From Propionibacterium sp. (GTDB lineage: Bacteria; Actinomycetota; Actinomycetes; Propionibacteriales; Propionibacteriaceae): a DNA stretch of 5,335 nt. The notes under the pieces are model-generated. The model saw nothing but the letters and a program-made list of their open reading frames with translations. It was not told where the DNA came from and ran no database searches. The translations under genes and the position numbers were made by a program. The DNA lies in assembly GCA_012514785.1 (NCBI GenBank), contig JAAYZP010000199.1, forward strand, positions 1-5,335, given 5' to 3'. Position 1 is the first letter of the stretch; every line of letters starts with the position of its first letter. Shown in pieces: positions 1 to 5,335 of the stretch.

Positions 1-1
1 C

Positions 2-94
2 GGCAAGAAGCGGATGAAGAACATCGGCACCGTCGAGGTCCCGCCCGAGGCCTTCGTCGCCGCGCTGGCTACCTCGGAGCCGACGAAGAAGTAG
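2..94 (+). CDS. lepA: Elongation factor 4 (LepA), C-terminal end only
   Basis: This is the 3' end of a gene that begins outside the window. The reading frame starting at base 2 gives 30 residues beginning GKKRMKNIGTVEVPPEAF and ending at a TAG stop. The block GKKRMKxIGxVExPxEAF is the well-known extreme C-terminus of LepA/EF-4; the E. coli protein ends with a very similar stretch. In the family, LepA is a ribosome-binding GTPase related to EF-G that acts in the cytoplasm on translating or assembling ribosomes. Its C-terminal domain contacts the ribosome and tRNA. The tail after the conserved block (AALATSEPTKK) is short and charged, as usual. No clear rho-independent terminator is visible after the stop. 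It marks the edge of a conserved chromosomal neighbourhood, in contrast to the unusual genes that follow. Confidence 0.9.
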   Translation, partial: GKKRMKNIGTVEVPPEAFVAALATSEPTKK

Positions 95-116
95 GCCCTG
101 CCCGCGTCCCCGGGTC

Positions 117-145
117 TGTTCAATTCGGTGCGCTCGCCCTATCCT
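117..145 (+). promoter_or_regulatory. Possible promoter for the repeat-protein gene
   Basis: A TATCCT hexamer at 140-145 fits the actinobacterial TANNNT -10 pattern. It lies 17 bases after a weak -35-like TGTTCA at 117-122. Transcription would start near 151-153 and give a leader of about 77 bases before the ATG at 229. The -35 match is poor, so this is only the best candidate in the lepA-CDS gap. Read-through from lepA is the alternative. Confidence 0.28.
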
Positions 146-152
146 GGTGGGA

Positions 153-174
153 GATTACTTCGGGGGGCGTAATC
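153..174 (+). promoter_or_regulatory. Inverted repeat GATTAC/GTAATC in the leader
   Basis: GATTAC (153-158) and GTAATC (169-174) are perfect 6-bp complementary arms around a 10-base G-rich loop. The element is AT-richer than its surroundings. It lies just downstream of the candidate -10 box, where it could be a repressor operator or a hairpin at the 5' end of the transcript. No known operator family is recognised. Confidence 0.3.
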
Positions 175-202
175 GGGGGGACATCCGTCCACTGTTGTTC
201 TG

Positions 203-221
203 CTCCCCGTCGGGGGGGGAG
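203..221 (+). promoter_or_regulatory. Ribosome binding site inside a hairpin
   Basis: A run of eight G followed by AG (212-221) provides a strong purine-rich Shine-Dalgarno sequence, seven bases before the ATG at 229; this fixes that start. CTCCCC at 203-208 is fully complementary to GGGGAG at 216-221, so the ribosome binding site could pair into a 6-bp GC-rich stem with a 7-base loop. This would lower translation unless something opens it. The sequence shows the pairing potential; regulation is inferred. Confidence 0.4.
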
Positions 222-228
222 TACCACA

Positions 229-3033
229 ATGTCGCTCGTCGAATCCGTCACGCAGATCAATTACGCATCCATCGCCTCCGCGGGCTCAGGCCTGCGCGAC
301 CTGCACCTGGAGACCACACAACTCGGCCCGGCCGTCGGTGCCGCGCTGACCATTTCCCGCACCCGCGCCCTGCGCATGACCCGCGGGCTCGTCGAGTCGG
401 CGGAGACCGCAGACCAGGCCGCCGACGAGGTGGGGGCTCTCGTCGAATGGGCGGCCCGCGAAGGGGCGGATGCGCGGGGCGTCGTCGCCGACGCGATGCG
501 CATCAGCGGCGGCGAGCTGCTGCTCGTGGACCGCATGGCCCGCCTGCCCCGCACCGAGGCCCGGGCGTTCGTCGGGGACTGGCTGGGCGCGGGAGGTGAT
601 CGGCGCGCGGTGGCGCACTGGCTCGCCACCGTCGGCGCCGTGCTGCGCGAACACCACGGCGCCCGCCCCACCGACGGGGATTCCGGCGGCGTGATCGACT
701 GGATCAAGGAGGCCGCCCAGGACGCGGTCGACTTCATCACGGAGGCTGTCGAGACCATCGTCGACGCGATCGTCGACGCAGGCGAGGCACTCGTCGACCT
801 GCTGGGTGAGGTCGTGCAGTGGACGATCGACCAGGTGGGCGACCTCGTCGAGGCGCTGCTGGAGGCCGGCATGACCATCGGCCAACTGCTGGTGGACGCG
901 GTGGAGGCCGGGGTGACGGTCTTCAAGAAGTTCGTCAAGGCCCTGATCGAGGTGGGCAAGACGGTGCTCGACGTGCTCAAGGTGGTGGTCGAGGAGGCGA
1001 TCGGCGTCGTCGCGGACACGCTCAGGGCCCTCATGGAGATCGGCAGGACGCTCGGCCAACTGCTCGTCGACGCCGCCCGGTTGGCGGTGGCCGCCATGGG
1101 CCGGGTGCTGGAGGCGCTGCGCTCCATCGGACAATCCGTGCTGCAGATCCTGCGCGCCGCGGCGCAGGCCGTCGCCTCGGTCATGCGCGCGACGATCGAG
1201 GCCTTCCTGAACCTCGGCCGGACGCTGACCTCCCTGATCCGCGACGTGATCACCGGGGAACTCAGCATCACCGAAGCGTTCGTCCGCGCGCTGCGGGCGA
1301 TGGGCCGGAGTGTGCGGGACGTCCTCGATGCCGCCCGGGACGCGGCGACGAAGGCGGTCAGGGACATCACCCGGGCCCTCAGCCGGATCGGCGCCGAGCT
1401 GCGCGACCTCGTCGACTGGGCCGCCGACGCCGCCGCGAACTTCGCCCGCCAGGTGATCCAGGCGCTGGTCAGCATCGGCACGACGGTGGTGAACCTCGTG
1501 ACGACCGCCGCGGCCCGCGCGTTGAAGGTGATGCGCACCGTGATCGACGGCCTCTACGCCGCGGGGCGCACCTTCGTCCAACTGCTCCGCGAGCTCGCCG
1601 ACATCGCCGGGGACCTGCTCGAGAAGTTCCTCGAGGCCGCTTTCGCGCTGGGCGCGACGATCATCGAGTTCGTCGGCGAGACGTTCCGGAACACCTACGC
1701 CGCCGCCAGGCGGATGGTGGAGGCGGCGCTGCGAGCGGGTGCGGCGCTCGCCGACCTGCTCACCGAGGCCGCCAAGCACACCTATTTCACGCTGAGGAAG
1801 ATGGTGTTCGCGGTCGCCGACGCCGTCGGGCTGGGCGAGGTGATGCGGTGGGCTGCCGACCGGTTGGAGCACATGGCGGAGAACCTGTTCCACGACGTCC
1901 TGTCCGCGCTGCGCTACGTCGGCGCCAGGTTGAAGGACGTCCTCGACTGGGCCGTCGAGGCGAGCCAGGAGGTGTTCGACGCCGTCGTGGACGCCTGGGA
2001 ATCGATCCGCGAGAACCTGCTCACGCTCTACCGCTGGGCGTCGGGCCTCGCGTCGGACCTCGCGGCGGGCGCGTGGGAGCAGATCGGGCGGGCGACGTCG
2101 AGGTTCCGCAACTCCGTGCGCTACGTGCTGACCTTCCTCGAGAAGGACTTCCTCCCCGGGGTGGCGATGTTCGTGCGTGGCCTCCTACAGGCCGGCTACG
2201 AGCTGGCGTGGCTCGTCGCGCGCGTCGTGCGCCGCGGCGTGGCGCTCATCGGCGAGGTCCTGCGAGAGCTCGCGCGGATGGGGGTCGCGCTGGCGGACAT
2301 CCTGCTGGCCACACTGCGCAGCCCGTCCGACGCCTGGGACAACCTCCTGGCCGCGCTGGACGAGGTCGGGTCGACGTGGAAGGACATCCTGGCCGCAGTG
2401 GAGGCGGCGGGCGAGGACGTCCTGGACGAGATCATCGACGCGGCCCGGCGTTCCGAGGGCCTGCGGGCCATGCTCGACGGCGCCGTGGAGGTGGCTGGCG
2501 GGTTCATCGGCATGGTGGTGAGCCAGCTCTTCAACCTGCTGGCCACCTACCGGCCGCTGACCGTGGATGAGAAGCGGGCAGCCGAGCCCGTCTTCGCGGG
2601 GTCGATCGACCTCGACCTGGTGTCGATCTCGCACGAGAGCTGCGACAACGACATCATCTTCGCCATCCAGGACTTCTTCAGCTCCAGCGACAATCCTCGG
2701 GCGTTCGTGACCGGCACGCTGATCAACATGGACGTGAACAACCCGATCGACACGCCGACGCTCATCCACGAACTCACCCATGTCTGGCAGCACGAGGTCG
2801 CCGGGCCGCTCTACCTGGCCGAGGCCGTCCACGCGCAGGTCACCGACCCGAACGCCTACGACTACGGGGGCGTGGCCGGGCTGGTGTCGGCGGGTGGCGA
2901 CTTCGACGAGTTCAACCCGGAGCAGCAGGGCGACATCGTGCGCGACTACTACGTGCGGCGCTACGTGGACGGCCGGCCGGAGCCAGACTGGGCGGCGTTC
3001 ACGCCGTACATCGACGTCGTGCAGGCGGCGTGA
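229..3033 (+). CDS. Long helical-repeat protein with C-terminal HELTH metallopeptidase-like domain
   Basis: This is a 934-residue protein of unknown function; I do not recognise a named gene. Residues 1-150 are helical and charged, with no signal peptide. A Gly/Asp-rich linker (about 149-156) leads into helical repeats from about 157. Residues 181-766 form twenty tandem units of 29 residues (consensus roughly LxxxGxTxxxLLxxA then a second amphipathic stretch ending A), almost free of proline and cysteine. The C-terminal domain (about 767-934) has LIHELTHVWQHE: H847, E848 and H851 form an HExxH zinc signature, and E865 in LAEAVHAQ could be a third ligand. The HExxHxxQ shape recalls DUF4157 (eCIS core) peptidase-like domains, though family membership is not proven. 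There is a single cysteine (C805). The start is set by a strong G-rich ribosome binding site seven bases upstream. The stop overlaps the start of the caspase-like gene, so the two are probably made together. The protein could be a scaffold, a membrane-active effector or a protease substrate. Confidence 0.85.
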   Translation: MSLVESVTQINYASIASAGSGLRDLHLETTQLGPAVGAALTISRTRALRMTRGLVESAETADQAADEVGALVEWAAREGADARGVVADAMRISGGELLLVDRMARLPRTEARAFVGDWLGAGGDRRAVAHWLATVGAVLREHHGARPTDGDSGGVIDWIKEAAQDAVDFITEAVETIVDAIVDAGEALVDLLGEVVQWTIDQVGDLVEALLEAGMTIGQLLVDAVEAGVTVFKKFVKALIEVGKTVLDVLKVVVEEAIGVVADTLRALMEIGRTLGQLLVDAARLAVAAMGRVLEALRSIGQSVLQILRAAAQAVASVMRATIEAFLNLGRTLTSLIRDVITGELSITEAFVRALRAMGRSVRDVLDAARDAATKAVRDITRALSRIGAELRDLVDWAADAAANFARQVIQALVSIGTTVVNLVTTAAARALKVMRTVIDGLYAAGRTFVQLLRELADIAGDLLEKFLEAAFALGATIIEFVGETFRNTYAAARRMVEAALRAGAALADLLTEAAKHTYFTLRKMVFAVADAVGLGEVMRWAADRLEHMAENLFHDVLSALRYVGARLKDVLDWAVEASQEVFDAVVDAWESIRENLLTLYRWASGLASDLAAGAWEQIGRATSRFRNSVRYVLTFLEKDFLPGVAMFVRGLLQAGYELAWLVARVVRRGVALIGEVLRELARMGVALADILLATLRSPSDAWDNLLAALDEVGSTWKDILAAVEAAGEDVLDEIIDAARRSEGLRAMLDGAVEVAGGFIGMVVSQLFNLLATYRPLTVDEKRAAEPVFAGSIDLDLVSISHESCDNDIIFAIQDFFSSSDNPRAFVTGTLINMDVNNPIDTPTLIHELTHVWQHEVAGPLYLAEAVHAQVTDPNAYDYGGVAGLVSAGGDFDEFNPEQQGDIVRDYYVRRYVDGRPEPDWAAFTPYIDVVQAA
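769..2526 (+). repeat. Twenty tandem 87-bp (29-residue) coding repeats
   Basis: These are protein-level repeats inside the large gene. The first twelve units (residues 181-528, bases 769-1812) are each exactly 29 residues. Example unit openings are IVDAG, LLEAG, LIEVG, LMEIG, LRSIG, FLNLG, LRAMG, LSRIG, LVSIG and LYAAG. Unit 13 is 32 residues and unit 16 is 33, and the last (739-766) is a degenerate 28; the others are again 29. A conserved Gly sits at position 5, often followed by Thr/Ser at position 7, Leu/Ile/Val at 11-12 and Ala near 15 and 29. At DNA level the copies have diverged strongly, so the duplications are old. Units 2 and 4 still share a 13-base stretch (TCGGCCAACTGCT) and the peptide GQLLVDA. 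Twenty-nine residues make almost exactly eight helical turns (3.625 per turn), which fits either one long amphipathic helix or stacked helices broken at the Gly. Confidence 0.85.
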
Positions 3034-3917
3034 TGTTGGCGCCCAAGCGGCACAGGGTCGCGTTGCTGCTCGTCGGCGAACCCGACGGCGCGGCCGAGCT
3101 GCGACGCCACCTGGTCGTTGCGGGCCGGGTGCGGGAGGTCGAGGAGGTCTATCTCGCGCCCGATGCGGCGAGGCGGGGGAGCGATCCGCTGGGCGTGCGC
3201 GAGGCGCTCGCGGGCACCGCGGCGGACGCGGCGATCGTCGTCGCGACGAGTCGGTGGGGGGCGCGGCGGCTGCTCCCGGCCCCCGTCGTCGACGGCGTCC
3301 CCGTGGGCATCGTCCAGGAGGGCCACGGGCCAGTGTGCGAGGTTGACCCGCCGGACCCGTCTGCGCCCTGGGTGGTGGCGGCCATGGCGAAGAACGACTT
3401 CCTGGAGCCGACGGCGCACTGGGCGCGTTCGCTGCGCTTCGGCGGGCGCGACGCCGTCGACCTCAGGGCCGACCGGGCCCGGCGCTCCGACCTCGTCGAG
3501 GCCCTGGCGTCGGGCCCGGGGGTCGTGCTCTACGCGGGGCACGGGCGCACCATCGGGTGGAGCGGCTACCAGGGGCTGCGACGTCGGCACCTGGAGCCGG
3601 GCCGGGCCGCGGGCCTTGTCGTCGCCTTCGCCTGCGACACCCTGAAGCGCGCACGAAGTCGGGTGCCGTTCGGCTCCCAGATCGTCGGGGCCGGGCTCGC
3701 GCGGGCGTACCTCGGGGCGGTGGGCTCCGTGCGCACCGCCGACGTCAGCGACCTGGCGGAGGTGGTGGTGTTCCTGCTCGCCCACGAGCGTCCGCGGACG
3801 GTCGCGGAGCTGATGCTCGAGGTGGAGCACACCGTCGCCGACCTCCCGGCGGCGCGGCGCGCGTGGGCGCAGTTCCGGCTGGTGGGGGACCCGACGACGC
3901 CCCTCGGCGCTGCCTGA
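3033..3917 (+). CDS. Caspase-like (clan CD, C25/CHAT-type) cysteine peptidase
   Basis: This is a 294-residue protein, probably cytoplasmic since no signal peptide or membrane segment is visible. The predicted role is hydrolysis of a peptide bond in a protein target by a His-Cys dyad. Counting from the ATG, H170 lies in VVLYAGHGR after a hydrophobic strand, and C201 lies in VVAFACDT after the next strand, 31 residues later. This is the usual order and spacing of clan CD enzymes (caspases, gingipain-type C25, CHAT). Next comes GAGLARAYLGAVGSV, resembling the small-residue helix/strand after the catalytic Cys in C25/CHAT proteins. The tail FRLVGDPTTPL matches the LxGDPxxxL ending common in C25-type domains. 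The N-terminus (VALLLVGEPD) starts an alpha/beta fold. The ATG shares one base with the upstream stop (TGATG), indicating translational coupling; a GTG three bases earlier is an alternative start. The obvious partner, and possible substrate, is the upstream repeat protein. The fold is well supported; the substrate is unknown. Confidence 0.82.
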   Translation: MLAPKRHRVALLLVGEPDGAAELRRHLVVAGRVREVEEVYLAPDAARRGSDPLGVREALAGTAADAAIVVATSRWGARRLLPAPVVDGVPVGIVQEGHGPVCEVDPPDPSAPWVVAAMAKNDFLEPTAHWARSLRFGGRDAVDLRADRARRSDLVEALASGPGVVLYAGHGRTIGWSGYQGLRRRHLEPGRAAGLVVAFACDTLKRARSRVPFGSQIVGAGLARAYLGAVGSVRTADVSDLAEVVVFLLAHERPRTVAELMLEVEHTVADLPAARRAWAQFRLVGDPTTPLGAA

Positions 3918-3940
3918 AAAAGGCTGTCAGGGGTGGCAAT

Positions 3941-3955
3941 TAGTATCTTTGTATG
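3941..3955 (+). promoter_or_regulatory. Leaderless promoter -10 box before the DUF2786 gene
   Basis: TAGTAT at 3941-3946 fits the actinobacterial TANNNT -10 consensus and ends six bases before the ATG at 3953, so transcription would begin at or next to the A of the start codon. The bases just before the ATG (TATCTTTGT) contain no Shine-Dalgarno sequence; the nearest G-rich stretch, around 3929-3936, is too far away. Both points indicate a leaderless mRNA, which is common in Actinobacteria. No good -35 box is seen; CTGTCA at 3924 is too close to serve this -10. Confidence 0.5.
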
Positions 3956-5257
3956 AGTAGAGGTAGCCAGAGAAAACGAGCAGCACGAGCCAAGATCCGC
4001 GCCAGGGAACGGGCGCACCAACCGAGCCGGCCGGAGGCCCCCAAACCGCCGCGTCCTCCCGGGCCGCCACCACCCACAGCGTTGGAGGTGATGGCCAATG
4101 CCAAATCCGGGCAGCCGTTCCCCCGCTGGCTGGAGGACGTGCGCGAGATTGGCCACACGAGGTTCGCGCTCGAGGTGGGCGACGTCGTGGTCGCCTGGGT
4201 GGCGATGTGCTTCCGGGCGGGTTGGCAGCCCACCGAGCTCATCCGCCACATGCGTTTGAAAGGGAGCGCCGGCCTGGCCGGGCTGACGCGGTACGCCGTG
4301 GCGGCCGAACGTGCCGGGCGCACCGGGGTGACGCAGCGGGATCCCCGCTGGCTGCGGCAGTGGGAAGCGTCGGACCTCCCTGCGGGGGTACCTGCCGCGG
4401 GCTGGGCGCTTCGATGGGCCACGGACCACGCTCCGGACGATTGGCTCGAGTTCCTCCACCGGTGGGCGGGCATGATGCTCCGGCTCCCGTCGCTCGACCT
4501 CTTGCTGCCCGTGCAGGAGGGGGAGCGGGTGATCGAGCCGCTGGCCACCCGGGACACCGGCGCGGGCTCGGATCCCACGCTCACCCGGGTGCGGGCGCTG
4601 CTCGCCAAGGCGGAGTCCACGGAGCACGAGTCCGAAGCGTTCGCATTCACGGCCAAGGCGCAGGAGTTGATGACCAAGCACGCCATCGACATGGCCATGC
4701 TCCAGGCGCACGAGCCGCGCCCGGACGCCCCGCAGGTGCTCCGTCTCCCCGTCGACCCGCCGTACGCCGAATCGAAGGCCTTCCTGCTCCACACCGTCGC
4801 CCTGCACTCGCGCTGCCGGATGGTGTTCCACGCCTCGGCATCGCTCTGCACCGTGATCGGCTACGCCACCGACCTGGAAGCGGTGGAGGTCCTGTTCACG
4901 TCGCTGCTGGTGCAGGCGCAGAGCGGGCTCACGGAGTCGACCGCCCAGGCGCCTCCCGGAAGCCGACGACGTTCGCCGCGGTACCGGGCGGCGTTCCTGC
5001 AGGGGTTCGCGACCCGGGTCGGTGAGCGGCTGGCGGAGGTGAACCACCGGGCGTACGCCGGTGAGCACTCCGGTGCGTTCCTACCCGTGCTGAGAGCCCG
5101 CGACGAGCGGATCGAGGAGTTCATGTCCGAGCACTTCCCGTTCATATTCTCGAAGCCAGCGCGCGGCGGCTACGACCCGGAGGGCTACTTCCGCGGGCGG
5201 CAGGCCGGGGATGCGGCGGGCCTGTCGTCGGGCGTCGTCTCGCGGGGCGCCGCCTGA
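3953..5257 (+). CDS. DUF2786 domain-containing protein
   Basis: This is a 434-residue protein with a DUF2786 domain at about residues 209-250: LTRVRALLAKAEST, an acidic stretch, then AFTAKAQELMTKHAID. This matches the family pattern of a leading helix (KIRxLLxxAxS) followed by A..KAQELMxKYxI. The molecular function of DUF2786 is not established; it is frequent in actinobacterial and phage genomes. Residues 1-25 are very basic (SRGSQRKRAARAKIRARER), suggesting nucleic-acid contact, followed by a proline-rich linker (28-41). Residues 45-190 form a helical region I do not recognise, with many Trp residues. Residues 270-420 follow the usual post-DUF2786 layout, including YRAAFLQGFATRVGERLAEV at 344-363, then RARDERIEEFM and a GYFRGRQAGDAAGL ending. 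The gene is 35 bases past the caspase-like gene and appears to have its own leaderless promoter, so it may not belong to the same transcription unit. No frameshift or truncation is seen. Confidence 0.85.
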   Translation: MSRGSQRKRAARAKIRARERAHQPSRPEAPKPPRPPGPPPPTALEVMANAKSGQPFPRWLEDVREIGHTRFALEVGDVVVAWVAMCFRAGWQPTELIRHMRLKGSAGLAGLTRYAVAAERAGRTGVTQRDPRWLRQWEASDLPAGVPAAGWALRWATDHAPDDWLEFLHRWAGMMLRLPSLDLLLPVQEGERVIEPLATRDTGAGSDPTLTRVRALLAKAESTEHESEAFAFTAKAQELMTKHAIDMAMLQAHEPRPDAPQVLRLPVDPPYAESKAFLLHTVALHSRCRMVFHASASLCTVIGYATDLEAVEVLFTSLLVQAQSGLTESTAQAPPGSRRRSPRYRAAFLQGFATRVGERLAEVNHRAYAGEHSGAFLPVLRARDERIEEFMSEHFPFIFSKPARGGYDPEGYFRGRQAGDAAGLSSGVVSRGAA

Positions 5258-5331
5258 GGTTTCGACTCGTCGACCAGCTGGTGGCCACTTGATGGTTGAG
5301 CAGCGAGCGCCAGCGAGCGTCCGTCGAAACC
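5258..5331. repeat. Dispersed palindromic intergenic element (GGTTTCGAC/GTCGAAACC)
   Basis: Perfect 9-bp inverted arms, GGTTTCGAC at 5258-5266 and GTCGAAACC at 5323-5331, enclose 56 bases. The interior has the palindromes ACCAGCTGGT (5273-5282) and GTGGCCAC (5281-5288), a GGTTGAG at 5294-5300, and a direct repeat CAGCGAGCG at 5301-5309 and 5311-5319. The combination of GGTTGAG, AGCGAGCG and GTCGAAACCACC resembles multicopy intergenic repeats I recall from Propionibacteriaceae and other Actinobacteria. It begins on the base after the last stop codon and could form a large hairpin that ends or stabilises the transcript, but there is no T-tract. Whether it is multicopy cannot be checked from one window. 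Confidence 0.6.
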
Positions 5332-5335
5332 ACCC

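Noticed and set aside
95..152. Rho-independent terminator after lepA
   Set aside because: The GC-rich stretch near 100-116 gives no stable stem followed by a T-tract.
147..599. 150-codon frame starting at GTG 147
   Set aside because: It overlaps the leader and the N-terminus of the real gene in another frame, and the product turns into Arg/Gly-rich low complexity after about 40 residues.
286..1893. Long antisense open frames (535 and 425 codons) opposite the repeat-protein gene
   Set aside because: They mirror the codon periodicity of the sense gene. Their products are Arg/Gly/Asp- or Ser/Thr/Arg-rich without recognisable motifs, and no convincing ribosome binding site was seen.
769..2526. 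CRISPR array or DNA satellite
   Set aside because: The 87-bp periodicity exists only at protein level. The DNA copies are strongly diverged, and there are no identical direct repeats with unique spacers.
819..2570. Long open frame of 583 codons on the + strand inside the repeat-protein gene
   Set aside because: Its product is dominated by Gly, Arg, Ala, Pro and Asp in low-complexity order, the usual result of reading GC-rich DNA in the wrong frame. The overlapping frame at 229 has real domain structure, a good ribosome binding site and a coupled downstream gene.
229..3033. Phage tail tape-measure protein
   Set aside because: The long repetitive helical body is reminiscent of one, but there are no tail genes around it, the upstream gene is lepA, and the C-terminus is a HELTH peptidase-like domain.
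229..3033. Bacterial gasdermin
   Set aside because: The adjacent caspase-like protease prompted this idea. However, the protein is far longer than a bacterial gasdermin, is made of 29-residue helical repeats, and lacks an N-terminal Cys for palmitoylation.
3566..5068. 500-codon antisense open frame spanning the end of the protease gene and most of the DUF2786 gene
   Set aside because: It crosses two genes that both have recognisable domains on the + strand. Its product is low-complexity and Arg/Gly/Pro-rich.

Overview
The window is GC-rich DNA with the codon bias and GC-rich third positions of a high-GC actinobacterium. A Propionibacteriaceae-like or related lineage is my best guess, because the right edge carries a dispersed palindromic element (GGTTTCGAC ... 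GTCGAAACC with a GGTTGAG/AGCGAGCG core) that I associate with such genomes. The taxonomy is inference only. All genes read on the + strand.

Layout. (1) Bases 2-94 are the last 30 codons of a housekeeping gene, translation factor lepA (EF-4). (2) Bases 95-228 are a non-coding leader with a weak promoter candidate, a 6-bp inverted repeat, and a second hairpin that contains the Shine-Dalgarno sequence of the next gene. (3) Bases 229-3033 encode a 934-residue protein of unknown function. It has a helical N-terminal region, about twenty tandem 29-residue amphipathic helical repeats, and a C-terminal domain with a zinc-metallopeptidase signature (HELTHVWQH). (4) Bases 3033-3917 start in a one-base stop/start overlap (TGATG) and encode a caspase-like (clan CD, C25/CHAT-type) cysteine peptidase with a visible His-Cys dyad and a C25-like LVGDPTTPL tail. 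(5) Bases 3953-5257 encode a DUF2786-family protein with a very basic N-terminus. It appears to have its own promoter with a TAGTAT -10 box six bases before the ATG, which suggests a leaderless transcript. (6) Bases 5258-5331 form an inverted-repeat element directly after the last stop codon.

The most interesting item is the translationally coupled pair: a long repetitive helical protein ending in a metallopeptidase-like domain, next to a caspase-like protease. Paired protease/effector genes are known from bacterial gasdermin systems and CHAT (TPR-CHAT/Csx30) systems. Here the partner is neither a gasdermin nor a recognised CHAT substrate. My working idea is a proteolytically controlled conflict or stress-response module inserted just after lepA. 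The coupling, motifs and repeat periodicity are visible in the sequence, but the function is inferred.
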